NCBI GenBank assembly: GCA_937927825.1
Contig: CALFWV010000211.1
Span: 1 to 33,049 of the forward strand
DNA length: 33,049 nucleotides
DNA from: an uncultured Caulobacterales bacterium
GTDB lineage: Bacteria; Pseudomonadota; Alphaproteobacteria; Caulobacterales; Maricaulaceae
Reading direction: 5' to 3'
Below, piece by piece: positions 1 to 7,297 of this stretch. A program made the position numbers and the translations under genes. The notes beneath the pieces were generated by a model. The model saw only the letters and a program-made list of their open reading frames with translations. It searched no databases and was not told the DNA's origin. Numbering within the stretch: position 1 is the first letter of the stretch; each line of letters opens with the position of its first letter.

Positions 1-316
1 GCGTCGGGGTGCGTTCATTATAGGATTGGATGGACACCGCGACTTTATTCGCCATAGCGCCGGCTTCGGTCCGGGCCTCCCAAAGCGGTTTACCCATATC
101 GCGGGAAATGGCGAGGGCGATGCTGTCCGCTTTTTCTCGCACGGCGTCGGCATATTTTTGCGCGATGTCCGCGCGGTGATCAAAGCTAGTTAGTGACCAA
201 TTAGCGAAGGCTGTGCGGGCGGCGGCGACTGTGGCGTGAACCTCGGCGGCAGAGGCGGCGGCACCTTCCCAAACGATATCTCCGCTCGCGGGGCAGATGG
301 ATTGAAAGTTACTCAT
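1..316 (-). CDS. astD: N-succinylglutamate 5-semialdehyde dehydrogenase, N-terminal part (runs off left edge)
   Basis: About 105 N-terminal residues of an aldehyde dehydrogenase superfamily protein are present. The reverse-strand translation begins MSNFQSICPASGDIVWEG and contains the ALDH segment DMGKPLWEARTEAGAMANK. In the arginine succinyltransferase pathway AstD oxidises succinylglutamate semialdehyde to succinylglutamate using NAD+. The catalytic Cys and Glu lie outside the window. The ATG overlaps the stop of the upstream M20 hydrolase gene (ATGA, 4-base overlap), so the gene is the last visible member of the astA-astB-M20-astD operon and is probably translationally coupled. The assignment to AstD rather than another ALDH rests on this context plus the N-terminal motif; it is fairly secure. 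Confidence 0.85.
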   Translation of the reverse strand, partial: MSNFQSICPASGDIVWEGAAASAAEVHATVAAARTAFANWSLTSFDHRADIAQKYADAVREKADSIALAISRDMGKPLWEARTEAGAMANKVAVSIQSYNERTPT

Positions 317-1578
317 GGCATCAGGGCCTTTATGGCTTTGGCGTCAATGCGGCCATCGGCTATCCGGTGCAGAATGAGCGTGGCGAGACCTGCGCGTTCG
401 GACAGGCTATCCGCCATCATAAATTCTTCCGCCGAATGAATACGCCCACCGCGCACGCCGAGTGTGTCGATATTGGGCGTGCCCGCGGCGAAGACATTAT
501 TGCCTTCGCAGACCCCGCCCGTGTCTTTGAAATTGATTTCAATGCCGAGCGCTTTCGCGGTTTCCGCTACATCGCCAAAGAGTTTGTCCTGGGCCGCATT
601 GCGCGGCTTGGGCGGGCGGTAAAATCCGCCGTGGGTGTGGGCGGTGATGCCGTCGCGTTTGAGAACGTCGGCTAAGATGCGGTCCACCTCACCCTGCGCC
701 CAGTCTGCGCTCGGCGCGTCCGGCGCGCGCGCGCCGAGCCGCACGACGCAAAGCGCGGGCACAACATTGACCGCGTCGCCGCCGTCAATCGAGCCGATGT
801 TAAATGTGGTGCCCTCGCGGACATCGGTCAGGGCTTCGATTTTTAGCGCGAATTCAGATGCGGCCATCAGAGCGCTGCGCCCCTTTTCCGGTTCGCGGCC
901 TGCATGGGCGCTGCGGCCTTGGAAAATCACGTCCCACACGGCGGAGCCTTTGCGCGCGCCGGAGAAGCTGCCGTCTTCCATACAGGGCTCGAAGGTCAGG
1001 CCGATATGAGCTTTGCGCGCGGCGTCCATGATGACGTCATTTGAGGCGTGATTGCCCGTTTCCTCATCCGGGGAGAGAATAACGCGGTAGCCAATTTGAT
1101 CTTTGAGCGGGCCGGCCTCCACCGCCTTGAGCGCCTCCAGCATCACGCAAATCCCGCCCTTCATATCGCAGAGGCCGGGACCGTTAAATTTCCCGCCGCC
1201 GAGATCGGTAACATCCATAAAGGTGCCGTCGGGAAAGACAGTATCATAATGACCGGTCATCACGATTTGGTTTGGCGCATCGGGGCGCGCCGTTGCCCGC
1301 AAAACGGGTCCGGATTGAAAGCCTTGCATCACGCCTTTGCCGTCAACTTTTTCAATCGGCTTGGTTTTAATTAATTCCACGGTGGCTTCGGTCTCGCCAA
1401 AGGCTTCGGCCAGCATAGGCGCGAATTTGTTCAAACCCTCCGCATTCCAACTGCCCGTATTTATTTTTGACCAACCAATGGTGCGCGCCAGCATCGCGTC
1501 TTGGCGTTTCGCCAAAGCGTCGAGCGCGGTTTGGTCCAGGTCACTTAATTCCCCGAGAGGGAGGTCATCGGCTCTCAT
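313..1578 (-). CDS. M20 family metallo-hydrolase (carboxypeptidase G2-like) in the ast operon; candidate succinylglutamate desuccinylase
   Basis: A 421-residue M20/M28-fold zinc hydrolase. Visible metal and catalytic signatures are TGHYDTVF (His110, Asp112), GLCDMKGG (Asp138, bridging Asp), SPDEETGN (Glu172/Glu173, general base and ligand), FEPC (Glu197), SAHAG (His225, dimerisation-domain His) and GRIHSAEE (His381). The layout of catalytic domain, inserted lid/dimer domain and return to the catalytic domain matches carboxypeptidase G2-like enzymes. It lies between astB and astD with ATGA overlaps on both sides, exactly where the last pathway enzyme AstE would be expected, and no AstE-like gene is seen in the window. 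CPG2-type enzymes cleave N-acylglutamates, so cleavage of N-succinylglutamate to succinate plus glutamate is a reasonable inference, not shown. Alternatives are a deacylase or dipeptidase of unrelated specificity. Confidence 0.9.
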   Translation of the reverse strand: MRADDLPLGELSDLDQTALDALAKRQDAMLARTIGWSKINTGSWNAEGLNKFAPMLAEAFGETEATVELIKTKPIEKVDGKGVMQGFQSGPVLRATARPDAPNQIVMTGHYDTVFPDGTFMDVTDLGGGKFNGPGLCDMKGGICVMLEALKAVEAGPLKDQIGYRVILSPDEETGNHASNDVIMDAARKAHIGLTFEPCMEDGSFSGARKGSAVWDVIFQGRSAHAGREPEKGRSALMAASEFALKIEALTDVREGTTFNIGSIDGGDAVNVVPALCVVRLGARAPDAPSADWAQGEVDRILADVLKRDGITAHTHGGFYRPPKPRNAAQDKLFGDVAETAKALGIEINFKDTGGVCEGNNVFAAGTPNIDTLGVRGGRIHSAEEFMMADSLSERAGLATLILHRIADGRIDAKAIKALMP

Positions 1579-2918
1579 GCGGAGCTCCTTTGGAAATCAT
1601 AGAGATTGGGCAAGTCTAGAATTTGGGTGAGTGCGTCCAGCGCATCGCGGCTGTCTTGAAGGAACTTCGGATCGCCCAAATCCTCAATCGCAAGGCGGTC
1701 GCGGTAATGGGATTTAACCCATCGCTCCAGCGTGTCGATTTTAGCATGACTCATCACGACGCCGCCATGCACAGCGGCTTGCTGCGCGGCATCCATCACC
1801 ACGCGCAAACGCAAGCAAGCCGGACCGCCGCCATTGGCCATGCTCTGCCGCAGGTCAAGATAATGGGCCTGCGTGATCGGATTGTCGCCTGCGAGGGTTT
1901 GGTCGACAAAGGCCTTAGTCGAAGTTGTTTCTTCGACTTGGGTCGGCAGGATGAGCGCCATCGCGCCGCCGGGCAATGTGACGAGTTGCGAATTAAAGAG
2001 ATAAGACGAAATCACATCTCCGAGGGGCACCTCTTTGGCGGGGGCCATGATGAACTGCGGCGCGAATCCAAATCTTTCGGATTTTAATTTAATCGCGCGT
2101 TCCAATTCAGACGGAGCGTCAAATGCATTTTCATGGAAAAACAAAACTGTTTCATTCGATACGCAGACCACATCATTGTGAAAGGCCCCCGCATTAATCG
2201 CAGCCGCGCTTTGCGGATGAAAAACAGCATGGGAGGCCGAGAGGCCATGTCGGCGGGCAACGGCTTCGGAGGCTTGCAAGGTTTGCCGACCCGGAAATTT
2301 CAAATCCGTTCGCGGGCCGAGCGCATCACGCCCATAGACGAATAATTCGACACCTGCCTGACCATGGGCGTAACAAAGGCGGTTATGATTTGCCGCACCC
2401 TCATCCCCCAAAAGCGGCGTGTGGGCGAGCGGCGCATGCACCGCGAAATGATTTGCATCCCCAAATATCATGGAGAGTGTCCGGTGCGTTTGCGCGTCTT
2501 CAAGCGCACGGTGCGGCATCGCTGTCAGATTGGCAGGCGTAAAATGCACCCGGCCATCTGCGCTATCCGCGCTCGGGGTGACCGTCGCCGCATTGGCCGT
2601 CCACATGCAGGACGCGGACGCATAATTCGCGACGAGCGCCGGGCTGTGCACAAAAGCCGACTCCAAGACTTGCCCGTCGCTTCCGCTAAATCCCAACGCG
2701 CGAAGCCCCGGTACTAAGGGTCGCTCCTGCGGCGGCAGGACGCCTTGCGGCAAACCCAAATCAATCAAGCGGCGCATCTTTGCGAGACCTTGCAGCGCGG
2801 CAGCACGTGGATTGGCGGCTTTGCCCTTATGTTTGGACGACGCGATATTGCCGTGACTCAGCCCGGCATAATTATGGGTCGGCCCGACAAGGCCGTCAAA
2901 ATTCATCTCAACCGACAT
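1575..2918 (-). CDS. astB: N-succinylarginine dihydrolase
   Basis: A 447-residue protein, the normal AstB length. AstB hydrolyses N2-succinylarginine to N2-succinylornithine, two ammonia and CO2 in the cytoplasm, and belongs to the amidinotransferase/pentein fold. Diagnostic segments are the N-terminus NFDGLVGPTHNYAGLSHGN, GDEGAANHNR (Glu173), AGAFHNDVVCVSNE (His247) and ANGGGPACLRLRV (Cys368). These fit the Glu-His-Cys catalytic triad known for the family. The gene starts 3 bases after astA and its stop overlaps the ATG of the following M20 gene (ATGA), so the three are clearly one transcription and translation unit. Confidence 0.96.
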   Translation of the reverse strand: MSVEMNFDGLVGPTHNYAGLSHGNIASSKHKGKAANPRAAALQGLAKMRRLIDLGLPQGVLPPQERPLVPGLRALGFSGSDGQVLESAFVHSPALVANYASASCMWTANAATVTPSADSADGRVHFTPANLTAMPHRALEDAQTHRTLSMIFGDANHFAVHAPLAHTPLLGDEGAANHNRLCYAHGQAGVELFVYGRDALGPRTDLKFPGRQTLQASEAVARRHGLSASHAVFHPQSAAAINAGAFHNDVVCVSNETVLFFHENAFDAPSELERAIKLKSERFGFAPQFIMAPAKEVPLGDVISSYLFNSQLVTLPGGAMALILPTQVEETTSTKAFVDQTLAGDNPITQAHYLDLRQSMANGGGPACLRLRVVMDAAQQAAVHGGVVMSHAKIDTLERWVKSHYRDRLAIEDLGDPKFLQDSRDALDALTQILDLPNLYDFQRSSA

Positions 2919-2921
2919 AGT

Positions 2922-3914
2922 CTAAACTCGCCGATTTTGCGCAAGCGCAACATTTGGAGTTACCGTACCGAGAATTTCGCAGGCTTCGCGCCCCGCTTTT
3001 TCAGCGGCCGGATAGGCCGGGCCAATGGCGGCCCGGAATGTCGCCCCTTCGCCTGTAAAATGAAGAAATTTAGTGTCCCCTTCCGTTACGCCGCCGCCCG
3101 TCGCCTGAAACACACTTTGCGTGACCAAGGTGCGGTCGGTCAGGCATCGAATTGCCGGTCCGCCGTCGAAAATATCGCAGAGATCGGTATCCTCAAACCC
3201 TGCCGACATGAGCATACCCATGGCGCCTGCGGACAGGTCATGCGGCTTTCCGGCGCTGTTCATTACGCTCTCCGGTAAAAGGTTAAGCATGATGGGCAAG
3301 GCTGGCAAAAGCTCGACGATAAAAGCGGCGTCGCCGGATGATAATTTATCCGCCGTGTCAAAATCCGTTTGAATGAATTTCGATGTCAGATGTTCCCAAA
3401 AAGGCGACTTTCCATCGGCATCAACCCAGCCCCGAATATCCGCCATCAGGCGATCCTTAAAACGGTCACGATTGGCATGGATAAAGCCGAGCCGCCCGAG
3501 CGAGAGCAACCGCCCGACCCCGGTGCCCCGGGCGTCCGGGGCCAAGAAAATGGTTGCAAGTTCCGTGTAATCGTCAAAATCTGTGGTCAGTTGCAAGGTA
3601 TCGTAGCGAACCGATAAATCCTGCTGCGAGGCTTTGCGCGCGTGGCGGGACCGCTTGAAAGAATAAAAAGGTCGGTCAACACCCAGACGCGGAATAATAC
3701 CGGAAATACCGAGAATTTTTCCGTCCCGTTCGACGACAAATAAAAGACGGTTAGCCCCCTCCTTTCCCACCATGAAATCAAGGGATTCCGACACATACGC
3801 ACTGACATCTTGTTTTGTCTTTGGCACAGTTGTTAAGCCGGAATCGGCTTTGGATGTGAAACGGGCAATGGCCGAAATGTCATCGGCAGTCGCGGGTCTA
3901 AAAAGAGCTGTCAC
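2922..3914 (-). CDS. astA: Arginine N-succinyltransferase
   Basis: A 330-residue acyltransferase that transfers succinyl from succinyl-CoA to arginine, the first step of the AST pathway. The start is a GTG preceded by GAAAGG in the minus-strand leader, and the protein opens FRPATADDISAIARFTSKADSG, typical of AstA. Further family landmarks are the GNAT-like segment FLAPDARGTGVGRLLSLGR (CoA binding) and FWEHLTSKF in the middle of the protein. It is the first gene of the visible ast operon. About 230 bases separate it from the divergent small gene at 4145, so the operon promoter should lie there. I could not identify an operator or convincing -35/-10 boxes by eye. The aminotransferase astC is not in the window. 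Confidence 0.95.
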   Translation of the reverse strand: MTALFRPATADDISAIARFTSKADSGLTTVPKTKQDVSAYVSESLDFMVGKEGANRLLFVVERDGKILGISGIIPRLGVDRPFYSFKRSRHARKASQQDLSVRYDTLQLTTDFDDYTELATIFLAPDARGTGVGRLLSLGRLGFIHANRDRFKDRLMADIRGWVDADGKSPFWEHLTSKFIQTDFDTADKLSSGDAAFIVELLPALPIMLNLLPESVMNSAGKPHDLSAGAMGMLMSAGFEDTDLCDIFDGGPAIRCLTDRTLVTQSVFQATGGGVTEGDTKFLHFTGEGATFRAAIGPAYPAAEKAGREACEILGTVTPNVALAQNRRV

Positions 3915-4144
3915 GGGCGGCCTTTCAAAACAAAAGGTCCGGCAAGCCGTCCGCCCGATGCGCCAGCAGTTGCCGTGTTGGAGTTGTCATAAACATCGCC
4001 AAACTGAATTTCAAGGCGGGAGGGGCTCGCGAAAATTTTATCCGCTCCGCTCATTTTTTACTTTTCGAAAGCCTCTCTCGTAGGATATTATGAGATCGTG
4101 ACCCGGCGTATAACAGGGTCTCGACGACGTTCATGGAGGCTATT

Positions 4145-4303
4145 ATGTCCAAACGTCACCGTAAAACGAAAGACTTCGCTTCAGAGGCCGACAAGATGTC
4201 AGCTTATGAGGCCGAAGACTGGTATAAAGCGCCCAAGGGCCGCAAACCAAAAGGCAAGGAGCGCCGCCGCGCGCAAAAACCTGCCTTTTACGATATGGAC
4301 TGA
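4145..4303 (+). CDS. Small basic hypothetical protein (52 aa)
   Basis: An ATG with a strong Shine-Dalgarno sequence (GGAGG, 4-base gap) opens a 52-residue frame beginning MSKRHRKTKDFASEADKM and ending AQKPAFYDMD. The protein is highly charged, with basic ends around an acidic YEAEDWYKAP centre, and lacks a signal peptide or membrane segment. Its last 16 bases overlap the end of the convergent symporter gene. I do not recognise a family. The good RBS and clean position between astA and the symporter argue that it is real. A nucleic-acid or ribosome-associated role would be only a guess from composition. Confidence 0.6.
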   Translation: MSKRHRKTKDFASEADKMSAYEAEDWYKAPKGRKPKGKERRRAQKPAFYDMD

Positions 4304-5523
4304 GGCTGCTCTGCGGTCGTTTGGTCTTCTCCTTCATTGACCAAGACCGCTGCCGCCGCTTGCCCAATCACGTTGACGCTGCTTCGAAACATGTCGGGGA
4401 TACGGTCAACACCGAGGATAAGCGCGAGCCCGGCCACGGGAATGCCGACGGCGTCCAATGCGGGTGCCATCGTCACAACACCCGAAGACGGCACTGGCGC
4501 CACCGTCAGTGAAACAAGAAACACGGCCAAAAATATCGCGCCGAGCGCCCCAATGGCCAATGGCACGCCGTAAATATGCGCGAGGAAAACAATGGCCGCG
4601 CCTTGGAATAATGCACTACCCGGGCGGTAGAGCGAGGCCCCCAGTGGCACGATGAGGTCGGCCACGGTTTCAGATACGCCGAAATTCCGCGTGACCTCCT
4701 CGCGCGTGACAGGAATCGCTGTGGCCGTACTGGTCGTTGAGAACGCAATTGTAACGGCGCCGGACAGGCCTTTGAAAACGGCCATTGGCCCAATCTTGGC
4801 CCGCCACATCAAGAGCGGTAAATAGACCAAACAAAGATAAAGCCCCAAGGCGAGCACAACACTGAAAATGAATATGCCGAGGCTTTGGACAACGCCCCAT
4901 CCCATCTTGGCCGTCGCGGGGGCAATCAATCCAAACACCCCAATTGGCGCGAGATATAAAATCCACCAGATGAGTTTAATCAGCGCCGCCGATATATCCT
5001 CGGCCCCATGCACCATGCGCTCGCGACGCGGCGCGTCCAAAGTGCCTGCGGCGGCCGCGAAAAGGACGGTGAAAACGATGAGCGGCAGAATTGCACCCTT
5101 AGCGGCGGAGGCAAAAATATTGGAGGGGACAAGGCCGACAAAAAATTCTGTCAGCCCCCGCAATTTCGGCACGGTCACAGCATCCGCAGCCGGCATGGTC
5201 AGTTCAGGCACGAAACGCAGCCCTAACGTCATGACACCCATACCCATCAAAATAGCCGGAATGAGGGTGAGGCCATAAAACCCCAGGGTTCGTCCGCCGA
5301 TACGGCCCAGTGCGCGCACATCCCCGAGCCGCGCCACACTGGCAAAGATGATGGCGACGACCAAAGGAATGACTATCATCCGAATACCATTGATAAAGAC
5401 CTGCCCAAAAGGCGCAGAGCCGTTGGCAATGGTCAGCAGCGCGGTATTTCCAGTCGCGGCCGCCAAGAGGCCGACGACCAATCCGGCTAAGAGGCCCAGC
5501 GCGATTAATTTATTGAGCATCAT
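4288..5523 (-). CDS. Dicarboxylate/amino acid:cation symporter family (DAACS/SDF) transporter with divergent cation-site residues
   Basis: A 411-residue inner-membrane protein of the glutamate/dicarboxylate symporter fold. Visible landmarks are the N-terminal membrane segments, the serine-rich hairpin-1 motif AFSTTSTATAIPV (260-271), PLGASLYRPGSALFQG (293-308, equivalent to the canonical NMDGT stretch), PVPSSGVVTMAP (343-354, hairpin 2) and VDRIPDMFRSSVNVIGQ (372-388, TM8). TM8 keeps Asp373, Asp377, Arg380 and Asn384, consistent with acidic amino acid or dicarboxylate binding. The canonical Asn-Met-Asp is replaced by Tyr-Arg-Pro, and the terminal Asp of TM8 by Gln388. The leader has AAAGGACG directly before two consecutive ATGs, so the second ATG (5520) is better spaced. 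Substrate cannot be assigned. Confidence 0.88.
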   Translation of the reverse strand: MMLNKLIALGLLAGLVVGLLAAATGNTALLTIANGSAPFGQVFINGIRMIVIPLVVAIIFASVARLGDVRALGRIGGRTLGFYGLTLIPAILMGMGVMTLGLRFVPELTMPAADAVTVPKLRGLTEFFVGLVPSNIFASAAKGAILPLIVFTVLFAAAAGTLDAPRRERMVHGAEDISAALIKLIWWILYLAPIGVFGLIAPATAKMGWGVVQSLGIFIFSVVLALGLYLCLVYLPLLMWRAKIGPMAVFKGLSGAVTIAFSTTSTATAIPVTREEVTRNFGVSETVADLIVPLGASLYRPGSALFQGAAIVFLAHIYGVPLAIGALGAIFLAVFLVSLTVAPVPSSGVVTMAPALDAVGIPVAGLALILGVDRIPDMFRSSVNVIGQAAAAVLVNEGEDQTTAEQPQSIS

Positions 5524-5591
5524 CGTCCTTTGCGTTCAGGAACACACCTGCCTCGGCTAGGCTCATGACGCAATAAAAAGGAAAGATAAAA

Positions 5592-5675
5592 TGGTACGGG
5601 CGGTCGGAATCGAACCGACACTCCAAAGGAACGGGATTTTGAATCCCGCGCGTCTACCAATTCCGCCACGCCCGC
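5592..5675 (-). tRNA. tRNA-Leu (anticodon CAA)
   Basis: The minus strand reads GCGGGCGTGGCGGAATTGGT at the 5' end. It has the leucine-type D-arm GTAGACGCG and an anticodon stem CGGGA/TCCCG enclosing loop TTCAAAA, giving anticodon CAA for UUG codons. A variable region (TTCCTTTGGAGT) and the T-arm GTCGGTTCGATTCCGAC follow. The 3' acceptor strand is CGCCCGT followed by ACCA, so CCA is encoded. The first acceptor pair is a G-T wobble. Total length is 84, as expected for tRNA-Leu. It sits between the symporter and the YqaA-like gene with its own spacer on both sides. Confidence 0.97.
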
Positions 5676-5789
5676 ATACCATACAAACTCATGACGATGA
5701 GTAGTTGGAGCCTTCTATTCATTTAGATTTATGCGTCAACCGTTTTGGCCATAAAGCTGCCCTTAACCTACAGGAGGTAAAGAGCCGTC

Positions 5790-6395
5790 ATGAAGGGTAA
5801 ACTCGCATTTTTAGATCGTTGGTATGAAAACACCAAAGCCGCCGCAGGGCATCGCCATGCGACGCCGATATTATGCGTCGTCTCTTTTGCGGAAAGCTCA
5901 TTTTTTCCCATTCCCGTCGATTTGATGCTGATGCCGATGGTGCAGGCGCGCCCGAAGGCGTGGTGGCGTCTGGCTTTGCTGGCCAGCTTTTTTTCCGTTT
6001 TGGGCGGGATTTTTGGGTATTTTCTGGGCATGCTCTTCTTTGAGACGATTGCGCAACCCATGTTGGAAAAACTGGGCAAGGCTGACAGCATGGAAAGCTT
6101 TAGCGAAAGCATTCAGGCCAATGGCGGCTTATGGGTGTTTGGCGCAGGATTTACACCCTTTCCCTATAAGGTGATAACCATCATGAGCGGCGCGGTCCCC
6201 GTCGGATTTGGGATTTTTGTCGCCGCAAGTGTTCTGTCCCGAACGCTGCGCTTTCTTTGCGTGGCCGGCATTGTCCGCATGTTCGGGGGCATGGCGGAAA
6301 AATGGATGAAGGATCATTTCGCGATTTTTTCGATTGGCCTATTCGCCTTGCTCGCCGCCATGTATTTCGGCGTGAAGGCGCTATTCCCGCATTAA
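5790..6395 (+). CDS. YqaA/DedA (VTT-domain) family membrane protein
   Basis: A 201-residue polytopic inner-membrane protein. Family landmarks are FAESSFFPIPVDLMLMP near residues 32-49 (re-entrant loop glutamate and FP motif), the glycine-rich FSVLGGIFGYFLGML segment, FTPFPYKVITIMSGAV (the second half-repeat hairpin) and SRTLRFLCVAGIVRMFG. These are typical of the YqaA branch of the DedA/VTT superfamily, members of which are implicated in lipid scrambling or undecaprenyl-phosphate recycling. The start has AGGAGG 12 bases upstream. The last 15 bases overlap the convergent murI gene. The exact substrate is unknown. Confidence 0.9.
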   Translation: MKGKLAFLDRWYENTKAAAGHRHATPILCVVSFAESSFFPIPVDLMLMPMVQARPKAWWRLALLASFFSVLGGIFGYFLGMLFFETIAQPMLEKLGKADSMESFSESIQANGGLWVFGAGFTPFPYKVITIMSGAVPVGFGIFVAASVLSRTLRFLCVAGIVRMFGGMAEKWMKDHFAIFSIGLFALLAAMYFGVKALFPH

Positions 6396-7202
6396 CCCAA
6401 TCGTCCACATAAACCCATAATCCGCAAACGCTTTCGCCCGCACCGCGTCTGTGTCCGGACCAATGAGGAAAGCCATTTGTGCGTGGGGTGGGAGCGCCCG
6501 CACTGGAATATCCGAGAGAACATCGTCTAAGCGGCGCGCAATGGCTTCGCCGCTATCAATCCAGTTTACGTCTTGCCGGACCGCGGCGCGTAATTCATCA
6601 CGCAAGAGCGGGAAGTGAGTGCAGGCAAGAACCACCGCATCAATATCCCCGCCGTGCCGGCCCTCAAAGAGCGTCGCAATTTCTTCGCGCACAACATTCA
6701 TATTGACGAGCTGTCCCGCAAGTTTTCGTTCGGCTTCCGCGACCAGGCGGGTTGAGCCTTTCAGCCGCACCCGACAATCGGGCGCGAAATCCGCAATCAA
6801 GTCATCGACATATTTGCGGCGCACCGTCCCGGGCGTCCCGAGAACGCCGATAACGCGCGTCAGGGATTGTTCCGCCGCCGGTTTAATCGCAGGGACAACA
6901 CCGATAACCGGAACTTTAACCGCTGCCCGAATAGAGGGCAGCGCCGTAGTCGAGGCCGTATTGCACGCAATCACCAGCGCATCGGGATTGAGCATGTCGG
7001 TGAGGGTCGCCAAGAGGTTCGGCAGGCGCGCGCGCAGCTGCGCTTCGCTTTTATTGCCATAGGGACGAAATTCATCATCGGCGACGTAAGAGAGAAACGC
7101 CTGCGGCAGGCGCGCGCGGATTTCAGACACGACGGACAAGCCGCCGACGCCGGAGTCGAAAACAAGAACATGGTGGCCGATTTCAGGCCCGGAGCTAGAC
7201 AT
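6381..7202 (-). CDS. murI: Glutamate racemase
   Basis: A 273-residue cofactor-independent racemase that makes D-glutamate for peptidoglycan. The two catalytic cysteines are visible in IACNTASTTALP (Cys80) and LACTHFPLL (Cys194). The N-terminal VFDSGVGGLSVV (Asp16, Ser17), PYGNKSEAQL and IGVLGTPGTV segments complete the family pattern. Length is normal. The gene is convergent with and overlaps the YqaA-like gene by 15 bases, and is divergent from the ABC-F gene with about 95 bases between starts, where both promoters must lie. No strong Shine-Dalgarno is visible upstream of the ATG. Confidence 0.96.
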   Translation of the reverse strand: MSSSGPEIGHHVLVFDSGVGGLSVVSEIRARLPQAFLSYVADDEFRPYGNKSEAQLRARLPNLLATLTDMLNPDALVIACNTASTTALPSIRAAVKVPVIGVVPAIKPAAEQSLTRVIGVLGTPGTVRRKYVDDLIADFAPDCRVRLKGSTRLVAEAERKLAGQLVNMNVVREEIATLFEGRHGGDIDAVVLACTHFPLLRDELRAAVRQDVNWIDSGEAIARRLDDVLSDIPVRALPPHAQMAFLIGPDTDAVRAKAFADYGFMWTIGLMRE

Positions 7203-7236
7203 GGGTCAGTATCTGCCAAGACAAAGTGAGGAAACT

Positions 7237-7260
7237 ATGAATGAATTGCGGTGGAATTAG
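7237..7260 (+). other. Possible seven-codon leader ORF upstream of the ABC-F gene
   Basis: ATG at 7237 has GAGG five bases upstream and reads MNELRWN followed by TAG at 7258. It overlaps, out of frame, an in-frame ATG at 7241 of the ABC-F gene, and ends 37 bases before the family-consensus ATG at 7298. Leader peptides are a known control mode for some antibiotic-responsive ABC-F genes. Here it is only a suggestion, since very short frames arise easily by chance. Confidence 0.25.
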
Positions 7261-7297
7261 GTTTCATTTGCGCCGCCCCTCGCCTATCCCCGCGCGC

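Noticed and set aside
313-1578. Assignment as ArgE or DapE
   Set aside because: The M20 fold alone does not set specificity, and the position between astB and astD argues for a role in arginine breakdown rather than biosynthesis.
3915-4144. Operator or promoter boxes for the ast operon in the divergent spacer
   Set aside because: Only a weak GACCC/GGGTC pair and scattered AT-rich words are visible, which is not enough to annotate.
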